From: Acinetobacter tandoii DSM 14970 = CIP 107469
Lineage (GTDB): Bacteria; Pseudomonadota; Gammaproteobacteria; Pseudomonadales; Moraxellaceae
Direction: 5' to 3'
DNA: 64,000 bases
NCBI RefSeq assembly: GCF_000400735.1
Contig: NZ_KE007367.1
Span: forward strand, 300,672-364,671
Positions 9,073-18,210 of this stretch are shown in pieces. Below the pieces are notes generated by a model. It had not been told where the DNA came from. It saw only the letters and a list, made by a program, of their open reading frames with translations, and made no database searches. A program made the position numbers and the translations under genes. Position 1 is the stretch's first letter; every line of letters starts with the position of its first letter.

Positions 9073-10389
9073 ATGCAACAACTATTAAAACTTGGCACAT
9101 TATCTTTGGCACTTTTAACTTGCCAACTGGCTTCTGCAAATGAATTTTATTCGGCTGATCGTCAATGGTTATTTGGGGATTGGAACGGTGAACGGAAGCA
9201 GCTGGAAGATCAAGGTTATAAATTTACAGCAGCCATTATGAGTCAGGCGGCAACCAATCTGGATGGTGGTTATAACGATAACAATACTTTGGAAAATGCT
9301 GGACAACTGACCTTAGGTGCAAATTTTGATTTGAACAAAATTGCGGGTTGGGAAAATACCACAGCAGGTTTAATGATCACCAAACGTGACGGTAATTCTT
9401 TAACGCTAGAGCGTATTAAAGATCCACGTGCCAGCACATTAGGCAATACCCAAGAAATTTACGGACGCGGAAAAATCTGGCGCCTTACTCAAGCATGGAT
9501 CAAAACTGGATTTGATGACAATAAAGTCCAATTCAAGATTGGTCGTATGGGCATGTCGGATGACTTTAACAGCTCACAATGTGAATTCCAAAATTTGCTG
9601 CTATGCGGCGGTCAGTTAGGTAAATCGATTGGTTCAATCTGGTACAACTGGCCTGTCGGGGTTTGGGGTACTAACCTGAAGTATCAATTTGCCCCTGCAT
9701 GGTCACTCGGCTTGGGGGTGTATGAAGTCAATCCTGACAATGTCAAAACACAATCCAACAGCGATGGCTTTAACCTTGATATGGACAATGTTGAGGGTGC
9801 CACCATTCCTTTAGAGTTGGCTTGGAAACCCAAGTTAGCGGCATTCAACAGCTTGCCGGGGGAATATAAAGTGGGTGCTTTGTACTCTACTGCGGAAGCG
9901 AAAGATATTCGCAGCGGTGAAATGCAAGATAGCAAATACAGTTTCTGGCTGAATGCCCAACAACAATTGACGCAACACGGCACCGATCCAAAACGTGGTT
10001 TATACATTAGCTTTAATGGCGTCGTGAACGATAAAGCCACGACAACAGTGGAAAGTACACAACAATTGGCACTTTGGTACAAAGGTCCATTTGATAGCCG
10101 TCCGAACGACTCGATTGGTCTGGGCTTTGCAAATTATGTGGTCAATGATCGCGTTACAGATAAACAAATAGCCACCAATGAAGGTCGTGGTTACTACAGT
10201 TACGATGCCATTGCCAGCGACTACGTTCCGATTCAACGTGACGAGCTGAATGTCGAGCTGAACTATACCTACCAATGGTCACCAGCGGTCATGCTTAGAC
10301 CGAACCTGCAATATATCTACCAACCAACAGGGGTTAAAGAAGTAGAGGATGCATGGGTTGCGGGTTTAAGTATGAAAGTTAATTTTTAA
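9073..10389 (+). CDS. quiX: OprB-type outer-membrane porin of the quinate operon
   Basis: Probable outer-membrane channel for quinate/shikimate. The 438-residue protein has a signal peptide (cleavage near CQLASA-NEF), the OprB-family opening FGDWNGERKQLEDQGYKF, repeated amphipathic beta strands and a C-terminal strand ending in VNF, the usual barrel terminus. The start is taken at the second ATG because AAAAAGGA lies 8 bases upstream of it, whereas the ATG at 9064 overlaps that site. It is separated by hairpins from quiC and quiA. Transport of quinate is inferred from context and from the known qui operon. Confidence 0.9.
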   Translation: MQQLLKLGTLSLALLTCQLASANEFYSADRQWLFGDWNGERKQLEDQGYKFTAAIMSQAATNLDGGYNDNNTLENAGQLTLGANFDLNKIAGWENTTAGLMITKRDGNSLTLERIKDPRASTLGNTQEIYGRGKIWRLTQAWIKTGFDDNKVQFKIGRMGMSDDFNSSQCEFQNLLLCGGQLGKSIGSIWYNWPVGVWGTNLKYQFAPAWSLGLGVYEVNPDNVKTQSNSDGFNLDMDNVEGATIPLELAWKPKLAAFNSLPGEYKVGALYSTAEAKDIRSGEMQDSKYSFWLNAQQQLTQHGTDPKRGLYISFNGVVNDKATTTVESTQQLALWYKGPFDSRPNDSIGLGFANYVVNDRVTDKQIATNEGRGYYSYDAIASDYVPIQRDELNVELNYTYQWSPAVMLRPNLQYIYQPTGVKEVEDAWVAGLSMKVNF

Positions 10390-10437
10390 CAGCACTTAGA
10401 TTAGAAAAATGCTTAAAATATAAACAGTAGTGCTGTT
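10388..10437 (+). terminator. Weak terminator-like stem after quiX
   Basis: AACAGCACT and AGTGCTGTT pair across a 32-base loop and are followed by TTTG. The long loop and short T-run make this at best a partial terminator or attenuation site before quiA. Confidence 0.3.
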
Positions 10438-10459
10438 TTGTTTAAACACTTAAGTCATG

Positions 10460-10484
10460 GCTTTCGCAACCCAGTTGCGAAAGC
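10460..10484 (+). other. Intercistronic hairpin quiX-quiA
   Basis: An 11-bp perfect stem (GCTTTCGCAAC / GTTGCGAAAGC) with a 3-base loop, about 85 bases before quiA and without a T-run. It resembles the stems at the pcaG-quiB and quiC-quiX junctions in length and in lacking a terminator tail. Confidence 0.55.
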
Positions 10485-10568
10485 ACAAGAATTTATTCGT
10501 GAAGATAAATGATACTCAAAGGAGAGAGGGAGTGATCATTTAAACGCACGGCACTTGGAGTAAGATGT

Positions 10569-12998
10569 ATGTCTGAAGCTCAATCAAAGCCAGGACTCAT
10601 ATTTAAAATATGGTGCTTTGTCCTTGGCTTAGCCTTATTGTTAACAGGCCTATTTTATTTAATTGGTGGCGGAAAGCTTATCAGTTTAGGTGGCTCTTGG
10701 TACTTCTTTATTGCAGGCTTAGTGACCATTGTTTCAGCGATTTTCATTTTTAGAAAAAAAGCCCTTGGGGTTGGATTATTCAGTTTAGTCTTTATTGGCA
10801 CTGTCATTTGGGCATTGATTGATACTGGCTTTGAATTCTGGCCACTGCATTCACGCCTGATGTTCCCAGCAGGACTCTTTGCTGCAGTACTGTTTACGCT
10901 GCCATCTATCCGTAAATACCAGCAACAAGATGCAATGAACGCGCCGGCTTACGTTGTGGGTGGATTAACTGTTTTGGGGATGATCGGCGGTTTGTATGGC
11001 ATGTTTATTCCACATCCAACCGTTGAAGCATCGGGTCAGGAATTACCGCTTGTCCCTGTAGAACCAAATAAACAACAAGTGAATTGGGATCATTACGGTA
11101 GTGATGCAGGTGGAAGTCGTTTTGCTGCGCTTGATCAAATTAACCGCAACAACGTGTCTAAGCTCAAAGAAGCTTGGCGCTTCCAAACGGGTGATATGAC
11201 TACAGGCTCAGGTAATGGTGCAGAAGATCAAATGACTCCATTGCAGGTGGGCAACAAAGTCTTGTTGTGTACCCCACATAACAACATTATTGCTTTGGAT
11301 GCGGACACAGGGAAGCAAATCTGGAAAGCTGAGGTCAACTCTAAAGCAGATGCGTGGGAACGTTGCCGTGGTGTAGCTTATTTCGATTCAACTCAAGCAT
11401 TGGTTCAGCCAAGCTTGGTAGGTGCAACAGCAGTAACTGCAGTCGCGACCAATACAGCTTGCCCTCGTCGTGTCTATACCAATACACCTGATGGGCGTTT
11501 AATTGCAGTCAATGCCGATACAGGCGAACGTTGTAAAGATTTTGGTGTCGATGGTACGGTAAATCTACTTGAAGGCCTCGGTGATGGTACTAAAGCACCA
11601 CGCTTTGAAGTGACTTCAGCACCGACTATTGCAGGAACATCTATTGTCATTGGTAGCCGTATTGCCGATAACGTGGGTGCAGACATGCCGGGCGGTGTGA
11701 TTCGTGCATACGATGTCATTACAGGTCAGTTACGTTGGGCATTCGATCCGCGTAATCCAGATCCAAACTATGTGTTAAAACCAGGTGAAACCTATAAGCG
11801 TAGTTCAGCCAACTCATGGGCTGCCATGTCTTATGACCCGCAAATGAATACCGTGTTCTTACCGATGGGAAGTTCATCTGTGGATCTTTGGGGTGCAAAC
11901 CGTCAGCCACTAGATCATAAATACAATACGTCGGTATTGGCACTGGATGCGACCACAGGTAAAGAGAAATGGGTCTATCAAACGGTTCATAATGATTTAT
12001 GGGACTTTGACTTACCAACGCAACCAAGTTTGGTGGATTTCCCGCTGAAAGATGGTTCGACTAAACCTGCTGTGGTGATTGGTACCAAGTCTGGTCAGTT
12101 CTTTGTGCTTGACCGTGTGACAGGTAAACCATTGACCAAAGTCACTGAACAGCCTGTTAAAGCCGCGGATATTCCAAATGAACAATATAGTTTGACCCAA
12201 CCGCGTTCAGTTGAAATGCCGCAAATTGGCAATCAAACGCTGACTGAATCAGACATGTGGGGTGCTACACCATTTGACCAATTGATGTGTCGTATTAATT
12301 TCAAATCGATGCGTTATGAAGGTCTATTTACTGCACCAGGCACTGATGTGTCATTGAGCTTCCCAGGTTCGTTGGGTGGTATGAACTGGGGTTCTATCGC
12401 ATTCGATCCAACACATCGTTATATGTTTGTGAATGACATGCGCTTAGGGCTTTGGATTCAGTTGATCAAACAAACTCCTGAAGACTTGGCGATTCAAGCC
12501 AATGGCGGTGAGAAAGTGAATACGGGTATGGGTGCAGTACCAATGAAAGGCACACCATACAAAGTGAACAAAAACCGTTTCTGGTCAGCGTTAAGCATTC
12601 CTTGTCAAAAACCACCATTTGGTACCATGACTGCAATTGATATGAAAACTCGTCAAATTGCATGGCAGGTTCCTTTGGGTACAGTCGAAGATACAGGTCC
12701 AATGGGTATCAAAATGGGATTAAAAGCACCGATTGGTATGCCAACCATTGGCGGTCCAATGGCAACACAGGGTGGTTTAGTGTTCTTTGCAGCAACACAA
12801 GATTACTACTTACGTGCCTTCAATTCATCTAATGGTGAAGAATTGTGGAAAGCACGTTTACCTGTGGGGAGTCAGGGTACGCCAATCAGCTACATTTCAC
12901 CAAAAACAGGTAAGCAATATGTGGTCATTTCTGCAGGCGGTGCACGTCAGTCGCCAGATCATGGTGATTATGTGATTGCTTATAGTTTAGAAGACTAA
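10569..12998 (+). CDS. quiA: Quinate/shikimate dehydrogenase, PQQ-dependent, membrane-bound
   Basis: Oxidises quinate to 3-dehydroquinate (and shikimate to 3-dehydroshikimate) on the periplasmic side, passing electrons to ubiquinone. The 809 residues match the membrane quinoprotein dehydrogenase layout: about five hydrophobic helices in residues 1-150, then a large eight-bladed propeller with repeated tryptophan-docking sheets (GKQIWKAEVN, GQLRWAFDPRNPDPN, GEELWKARLPVGSQGTPISY). The ATG has GGAG 8 bases upstream. PQQ is required, and no pqq genes lie in this window, so the cofactor operon must be elsewhere. The closest alternative is a glucose-dehydrogenase-like paralogue, excluded by its place in the qui operon. 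Confidence 0.94.
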   Translation: MSEAQSKPGLIFKIWCFVLGLALLLTGLFYLIGGGKLISLGGSWYFFIAGLVTIVSAIFIFRKKALGVGLFSLVFIGTVIWALIDTGFEFWPLHSRLMFPAGLFAAVLFTLPSIRKYQQQDAMNAPAYVVGGLTVLGMIGGLYGMFIPHPTVEASGQELPLVPVEPNKQQVNWDHYGSDAGGSRFAALDQINRNNVSKLKEAWRFQTGDMTTGSGNGAEDQMTPLQVGNKVLLCTPHNNIIALDADTGKQIWKAEVNSKADAWERCRGVAYFDSTQALVQPSLVGATAVTAVATNTACPRRVYTNTPDGRLIAVNADTGERCKDFGVDGTVNLLEGLGDGTKAPRFEVTSAPTIAGTSIVIGSRIADNVGADMPGGVIRAYDVITGQLRWAFDPRNPDPNYVLKPGETYKRSSANSWAAMSYDPQMNTVFLPMGSSSVDLWGANRQPLDHKYNTSVLALDATTGKEKWVYQTVHNDLWDFDLPTQPSLVDFPLKDGSTKPAVVIGTKSGQFFVLDRVTGKPLTKVTEQPVKAADIPNEQYSLTQPRSVEMPQIGNQTLTESDMWGATPFDQLMCRINFKSMRYEGLFTAPGTDVSLSFPGSLGGMNWGSIAFDPTHRYMFVNDMRLGLWIQLIKQTPEDLAIQANGGEKVNTGMGAVPMKGTPYKVNKNRFWSALSIPCQKPPFGTMTAIDMKTRQIAWQVPLGTVEDTGPMGIKMGLKAPIGMPTIGGPMATQGGLVFFAATQDYYLRAFNSSNGEELWKARLPVGSQGTPISYISPKTGKQYVVISAGGARQSPDHGDYVIAYSLED

Positions 12999-13017
12999 AA
13001 CGTATTATTGTTGGGAG

Positions 13018-13044
13018 AGTCCTTCCTTGAGGAGGGGCTTTCCA
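13018..13044 (+). terminator. Probable terminator of the pca-qui operon
   Basis: AGTCCTTCC and GGAGGGGCT pair over a TTGA tetraloop (9 bp, including G-T pairs), followed by TTTCC. The T-run is short, so termination may be partial and read-through into the receptor gene is possible. Confidence 0.5.
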
Positions 13045-13078
13045 CATTCCTACCAAGATGATAATAAAAGGATGTCTT

Positions 13079-15202
13079 GTGAAATTATATAGTCGCAATC
13101 CACTTCCCTTTAAATATGCTTTATTAGCCACAGTGATTCTAAAATCGATGGCACTGTATGCTCAAGATACAGGAGCATATCAACTCCCAGTCATTACAGT
13201 GCAAGCCGTACGTACTGAAAATGAATTGTTACAGACCCCAGCTTCTATACAGAAAGTTGAAGTTGCGCAATCGCAATCCAACACTCATGTGAATGTGTCT
13301 GAAGTACTGCAAGGTGTTGCGGGTTTACAAATGAATAACCGTGAAAATTACGCGCAAGATTTGCAAATTTCCATGCGTGGCTTTGGAGCGCGTTCTACTT
13401 TTGGTGTGCGGGGCATACGGCTTTATGTCGATGGCATTCCTGCTACCATGCCTGACGGTCAGGGGCAAAGTTCTAATATTGATTTAGACAGCTTGGACAA
13501 TATTGAAGTTTTGACAGGTCCATTTTCTGCCATTTATGGGAACTCATCGGGTGGAACCATTCTCACCGAGACCAAAGAAGGGCAAGGGAAAGACTCGATT
13601 CAAGTGGGGCTAAATGCAGGTAGCCACCATAAACAACAAGCCAATATTCAATTACAAGGGGGTTCAGAGCAAGCCAATCAACCCGCTTATGTGATTAGTT
13701 CTTCCTATTTTGATACTGATGGTTTTCGCGATCATAGCGCTGCGCGAAAAGTGTTGAATAATGCCAAGCTCACTTGGAATTTGGAGGATGGTAGTAAGAT
13801 TAATTGGCTCATAAACCGTACAAAAATTGAAGCAGATGATCCTGCTGGATTGACACGTAAAGATTGGCAGAGTAATCCAAAACAGCAAGCAAGTTTTTTA
13901 AGACAATTTAATATACGAAAAGAAATTGAACAAACTCAAACAGGCTTAACGTGGAGCAAACCCCTGAATGACCAAAATGAACTCTATGGCATGGTTTATT
14001 TGGGAAATCGTCAGGTCGTGCAATATCAGTCTATTTCTAAAAATACGCAAGAAGCTAATGATCGTCATGCAGGTGGTGTGATCGATTTTGATCGAGATTA
14101 TTATGGTGCAGACTTCCGTTGGATGGGGAAAGAGCTCTTGCCGAATACTACATTTATTGCAGGTTTGGCATTTGATCAGATGCGGGAAGATCGTCAGGGG
14201 TATGAAAACTTTGATGCGACTGGGCGTTATGGTGTGAAAGGTAATTTACGTCGTGATGAAATCAATACCTTATGGAATCTCGATCCTTACATCCAAGCCT
14301 CATGGCAGTTTTTACCACAGTGGCACTTAGATGCAGGTTTACGTTATAGCAACGTCAATTATGAATCTGAAGATCATTACATCACCACAGTTAATGGTGA
14401 TGACAGTGGTTCAACGGATTACCAAAAGTTACTTCCAACTGTCGCCTTAGGTTGGGAAATTTTACCCGAGCTTTATGCCTATACCAGTTATGGTAAAGGC
14501 TTCGAAACACCAACCTTTACCGAAATGGCTTATCCTACAGTAGGGACTTCAGGCATTAATTTTAATTTAAAACCTGCGACGAGTGATACCGCAGAACTTG
14601 GATTAAAATCGCAGAATAGCTTAGGACTGTTTACTTTTGCTGTATTTCATACTGAAACTAAAAATGACATTGTTCCTGACGATGCCAATGGTGGGCGTAG
14701 CACATTTCGCAATGCAGACAAAACCTTACGTGAAGGCTTAGAGTTATCGTGGCAAAAACAGCTCTGGCAGGCACTCAATGTTCGAACCAGTTATAGTTAT
14801 TTAGATGCGACTTTTGATGCTGATATTCCAGCAACCTCAACTAAGCCGCTGATACGGAAAGGAACATACATTCCCGGAATTGCCAAGAATCAAGCTTTTG
14901 TAGGCTTGGCATGGCAACCTGAGCAGGGCTTTCAGGCAGGCTTGGATGCACGTTATATGGACAAGATTTATGTCGATGATATCAATTCCGATACTGCACC
15001 AAGTTATACGGTCGTTGCGGCAAATTTTGGCTATTTGTGGGTCAATAAAGACTGGAAAATCAATACTTATGCACGCGTCGATAATTTGTTTGATCGAAAC
15101 TATGTGGGTTCTGTGATCGTTAATGATAGTAATAGTCGCTTCTTTGAACCTGCGGATGGTCGAAACTTTAGCGTTGGTGTGAGTGTGAACAAGACTTTCT
15201 AG
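13079..15202 (+). CDS. TonB-dependent outer-membrane receptor
   Basis: Energised uptake receptor of 707 residues. It starts at a GTG with AAAAGGA six bases upstream; the ATG at 13058 has no ribosome site. An N-terminal signal peptide ends near MALYAQ. The plug domain follows (TENELLQTPASIQKVEV, QISMRGFGARSTFGVRGIR, YVDGIPATMPDGQG, GPFSAIYGNSSGGTI) and then a 22-strand-type barrel ending in GVSVNKTF. The substrate is not evident. No Fur-type box was seen in the short gap after quiA, so iron control is not supported. Its position directly behind quiA invites a link to quinate or to an iron-aromatic complex, but that is speculation. Confidence 0.9.
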   Translation: MKLYSRNPLPFKYALLATVILKSMALYAQDTGAYQLPVITVQAVRTENELLQTPASIQKVEVAQSQSNTHVNVSEVLQGVAGLQMNNRENYAQDLQISMRGFGARSTFGVRGIRLYVDGIPATMPDGQGQSSNIDLDSLDNIEVLTGPFSAIYGNSSGGTILTETKEGQGKDSIQVGLNAGSHHKQQANIQLQGGSEQANQPAYVISSSYFDTDGFRDHSAARKVLNNAKLTWNLEDGSKINWLINRTKIEADDPAGLTRKDWQSNPKQQASFLRQFNIRKEIEQTQTGLTWSKPLNDQNELYGMVYLGNRQVVQYQSISKNTQEANDRHAGGVIDFDRDYYGADFRWMGKELLPNTTFIAGLAFDQMREDRQGYENFDATGRYGVKGNLRRDEINTLWNLDPYIQASWQFLPQWHLDAGLRYSNVNYESEDHYITTVNGDDSGSTDYQKLLPTVALGWEILPELYAYTSYGKGFETPTFTEMAYPTVGTSGINFNLKPATSDTAELGLKSQNSLGLFTFAVFHTETKNDIVPDDANGGRSTFRNADKTLREGLELSWQKQLWQALNVRTSYSYLDATFDADIPATSTKPLIRKGTYIPGIAKNQAFVGLAWQPEQGFQAGLDARYMDKIYVDDINSDTAPSYTVVAANFGYLWVNKDWKINTYARVDNLFDRNYVGSVIVNDSNSRFFEPADGRNFSVGVSVNKTF

Positions 15203-15220
15203 AAAGCTCACAGTAAAACT

Positions 15221-15248
15221 AAAAAAGGGACGAAATAGTCCCTTTTTT
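15221..15248 (+). terminator. Rho-independent terminator
   Basis: AAAAAAGGGAC / GTCCCTTTTTT with a 6-base loop just after the receptor gene; a strong stem with a T-run. Confidence 0.9.
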
Positions 15249-15344
15249 ACGATTTAAAATCTTTCATGATTTAATTACTCGTTTTTTTAGCCCAAATTTG
15301 CTTAAATACGCCTCGAAAAATAACAAACAGACATTGGGCTTTAT

Positions 15345-16382
15345 ATGAATAAACTTGCCAATTCTTTGGTTTTTGCAACATTGTGTAGCAGCATGCTTTT
15401 AACGGGTTGTGATTTCTTTAAGGGAAAGAAAGACAGCGCCGAAGCAGAACAAGCCACACCCGCAGTGAATGAATGGGACTGTAGCAATGAGGCGAAGTTA
15501 AAAGAGATTAAGAATGCTTTACAGCAAGACTATTTGAAAAAGTTAGATAAAGCCTTACGTAACTCGAGTTACTATCAGTCGGATAAAAACCTGACCGATA
15601 CCATCACGCAGAATATTAAATTTGAAGTCAAAAGTATTACAACAGTAACGGAACAACCTGAGACGGCCAAACAACTGGAATGTCGTAGCGAGTTGGTCGT
15701 GAAAATGCCGAAAGGTTTACAGAAACGTGCTGAAAATGCTTTTGAGGCAGAATATTGCGAAGAGTGTGAACGAGAAGCAGAGACGCTTAAAGACTATATT
15801 GAAAGTGAAGTATATGGTTTAACGATGCAAAATGATCAACTCAAAGGATCATTTAATTATCAACTGATTAAAACGGATAAAGAAGGTATTCAACTCCAGC
15901 TACCAAAAGAAAATAAAGTGTTAGATGGACTCGTTTATATCACCGAAAAAGCAGTACAACTTGCTGCTTATGAAGAAGAGAATAAAGGTATTGCGGATAG
16001 TCAAGAAGCCAATGCCCAAGAAGAAGCTGCGCAACAAGAACTCGCTCAGAAATCTATGGATATCCGTCAGAAAGAGCTCAATGCTGATCAGGCAAAAGTG
16101 GTAGATCGTTTGAATCAAACATGGGATCGTTTTAGTAGTGAGCAAAAAGCACAATTACAACAGGACCAGTCAGATTGGTTTGAAAAGCGTGATGTAGACT
16201 GTAAAGTGCTTGCACAAACGAGCATTCATAATATTGCTGAAAAAGATCGTGAAACTTACCAACAGCATTACAACTATTGGGATGAGCAAATGAGAGCACA
16301 AAATCAGGACATGCAATACACCAAATGTTTTAATCAAAAAACGTCGGAGCGTATTGTTTATTTAAACAATGTCTTTAATTAA
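15345..16382 (+). CDS. Lipoprotein with C-terminal LprI/DUF1311-like domain
   Basis: A 345-residue envelope protein of unproven role. Residues 1-22 are a lipoprotein signal with lipobox LLTGC. The middle region, about residues 40-210, is charged with paired cysteines (AEYCEECERE). A Gln/Glu-rich coiled-coil-like stretch (about residues 215-250) leads into a C-terminal domain with the DUF1311/LprI pattern (LNQTWDRFSSEQKAQLQQDQSDWFEKRDVDC). Such domains inhibit lysozyme in some bacteria (LprI, family knowledge); that function here is inferred only. It stands alone between two terminators. Confidence 0.75.
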   Translation: MNKLANSLVFATLCSSMLLTGCDFFKGKKDSAEAEQATPAVNEWDCSNEAKLKEIKNALQQDYLKKLDKALRNSSYYQSDKNLTDTITQNIKFEVKSITTVTEQPETAKQLECRSELVVKMPKGLQKRAENAFEAEYCEECEREAETLKDYIESEVYGLTMQNDQLKGSFNYQLIKTDKEGIQLQLPKENKVLDGLVYITEKAVQLAAYEEENKGIADSQEANAQEEAAQQELAQKSMDIRQKELNADQAKVVDRLNQTWDRFSSEQKAQLQQDQSDWFEKRDVDCKVLAQTSIHNIAEKDRETYQQHYNYWDEQMRAQNQDMQYTKCFNQKTSERIVYLNNVFN

Positions 16383-16402
16383 TCAGAAAGTTGCTTGAAA
16401 TG

Positions 16403-16431
16403 AAAAGGACGAATTGATTCGTCCTTTTTTT
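16403..16431 (+). terminator. Rho-independent terminator
   Basis: AAAAGGACGAA / TTCGTCCTTTT around a TTGA loop, followed by more T residues, after the lipoprotein gene. Confidence 0.9.
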
Positions 16432-16471
16432 ATTGGCATGCTTAGCGCAGAAATAGAGAGTCAGTGTAGAC

Positions 16472-17245
16472 ATGCGAATTAGTTTTATTGGTGCTGGACG
16501 TGTTGCCCACCATTTGGCATTTGCTTTAAAGCAACACCATCAAATTGTACAAATATATAGTCGAACTTGGGAAAAGTCACAACATTTGGCAGAGCTGGTG
16601 GCAGCACAAGCATGTCCCTCATTAACCGACTTATCTTCAGAAATTGATTTGCTCATTCTTACTGTCAGCGATCAATCTATTGCTGCCGTCATCGCTGAAG
16701 TTGCACCGTTGTTGCCAGAGGTTCTGATCGTACATACTTCAGGTAGTACTGATCTGCAAATCCTACAGCAACAGCATTCAAATTCGGGCGTATTTTATCC
16801 TTTACAGACCTTCAGTTTAGAGCGAGAGGTAGATTGGAAACAAACCCCATTATTTATTGAAGCTGCAAATGAAAACCATCAAAAACAGCTATTGGATTTG
16901 GCTCAACAGTTGAGCCAGCGTGTCTATGCTTATAGTTCACAGCAACGTTTAAGTTTGCATTTGGCTGCGGTATTTGCCTGTAATTTTGCCAATTACTGTT
17001 ACGATATGAGCAAGCAAATTGTCGATCAGACGCAAGTTGATTTTAGTTTGTTATATCCGCTGATCTTAGAAACAGCAGCGAAAGCCACCCAAAATGATCC
17101 GAAAATGATGCAAACCGGACCTGCGGTACGCGGTGATGTGAATATTTTACAGATGCATCAGTCAATATTAGCAGATTTAAAACGACCTGATTTAGCAGAG
17201 GTTTATACCTTAATGAGTCAGCAAATTATGCAGCGACACAGTTAA
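16472..17245 (+). CDS. Rossmann-like / DUF2520 domain protein
   Basis: A 257-residue putative NAD(P)-dependent oxidoreductase of unknown substrate. It opens with a dinucleotide-binding motif (RISFIGAGRVAHHLAFAL), has a YPLQTFS segment near the middle and a C-terminal DUF2520 helical domain (HLAAVFACNFANYCYDM). The fold resembles ketopantoate- and pyrroline-5-carboxylate-reductase-like proteins. No clear ribosome site precedes the ATG, but the frame has no better start. Confidence 0.8.
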   Translation: MRISFIGAGRVAHHLAFALKQHHQIVQIYSRTWEKSQHLAELVAAQACPSLTDLSSEIDLLILTVSDQSIAAVIAEVAPLLPEVLIVHTSGSTDLQILQQQHSNSGVFYPLQTFSLEREVDWKQTPLFIEAANENHQKQLLDLAQQLSQRVYAYSSQQRLSLHLAAVFACNFANYCYDMSKQIVDQTQVDFSLLYPLILETAAKATQNDPKMMQTGPAVRGDVNILQMHQSILADLKRPDLAEVYTLMSQQIMQRHS

Positions 17246-17286
17246 TTGAAGGATGAATAACTCGTGTACCTGTAATAAAAACAAGT

Positions 17287-17313
17287 AAAGCCGCTGAAAA
17301 AGTGGCTTTTTTT
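17287..17313 (+). terminator. Rho-independent terminator
   Basis: AAAGCCGCT / AGTGGCTTT with a GAAAA loop followed by TTTT, after the DUF2520 gene. Confidence 0.85.
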
Positions 17314-17370
17314 ATGCATTAGGATTCGGTAGAGTGCTTCTGAAAATAAATACAAACAATTAGAGGGTGT

Positions 17371-18156
17371 ATGCGTTCACATTTACTATTAGAACAGGTG
17401 CAGTGGAAAGATCTTGTGCAGTTAGGCCGTACTGATGTCATCAGTGAGTTACTCATTTCTTTACCATGGTTACTGGTCTCATTCATTTTCGCAGGTTTTC
17501 AGTGGTATCTTTTGGCACTGTTTTGCTCGTTTATGTTTTTCTTAACAGGGCTTAGACAAGTGCATAATGCCTTTCATTTCGCTTTAGGGATTAGCCGCCC
17601 CGCGACACATTGGGTCATGTTTGTCTTAAGTATTATTATGCTTGGTTCAATGCATGCGGTACAAATTAATCATCTTCGACACCATCATCACTGTATGCAA
17701 GAAGAGGATATTGAAGCAAAAAGTGCAACCATGAAGTGGTGGCAGGCTTTGTTATTTGGCCCTATTTTTCCGTTGATGTTGCATAAAAAAGCATTCGAGG
17801 TTGGAAGTAAGACGCAGAAAAAGTGGATGTCTGCTGAGCTTGTTGCCAATCTGATCGTGCTGTTTTTGGTTTTTATCATTTTGGATATCGGTGTCTTAAA
17901 ATACCATGTCAGCGCAATGTTGATTGGGCAATGTATGACGGCTTTTTTTGCGGTATGGACGGTGCATCATGATACAGAAGATCATATTTATATGGCACGT
18001 ACAGTACGTAATGAGTTCAAACGCGTAGTGACCTACAACATGTTTTATCATGTGGAGCATCATTTATTCCCCGCAGTACCGACACGACGTTTACATATTT
18101 TGGCAAAACGCTTAGATGCACATGATCCGACAGTTGAAATTCGGCATGTGTTTTAA
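17371..18156 (+). CDS. Membrane fatty acid desaturase family protein
   Basis: A di-iron integral-membrane desaturase/hydroxylase of 261 residues. The three histidine boxes can be placed: His65-x3-His69 (HNAFH), residues 101-107 (HLRHHHH) and residues 227-231 (HVEHH). Four hydrophobic segments flank them. The substrate (acyl chain, carotenoid or other lipid) cannot be told from sequence, and the protein is shorter than typical acyl-lipid desaturases of 300 or more residues. A weak TTAGAGGGTGT ribosome site lies upstream. Confidence 0.82.
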   Translation: MRSHLLLEQVQWKDLVQLGRTDVISELLISLPWLLVSFIFAGFQWYLLALFCSFMFFLTGLRQVHNAFHFALGISRPATHWVMFVLSIIMLGSMHAVQINHLRHHHHCMQEEDIEAKSATMKWWQALLFGPIFPLMLHKKAFEVGSKTQKKWMSAELVANLIVLFLVFIILDIGVLKYHVSAMLIGQCMTAFFAVWTVHHDTEDHIYMARTVRNEFKRVVTYNMFYHVEHHLFPAVPTRRLHILAKRLDAHDPTVEIRHVF

Positions 18157-18169
18157 TCATTTCAGAATA

Positions 18170-18198
18170 AAAAAATAGGGCACTAAGCCCTATTTTTT
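18170..18198. terminator. Bidirectional terminator
   Basis: AAAAAATAGGG / CCCTATTTTTT with a 7-base loop between convergent genes; T-runs exist on both strands, serving the desaturase and trmB. Confidence 0.9.
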
Positions 18199-18210
18199 AA
18201 AACACAAAAC

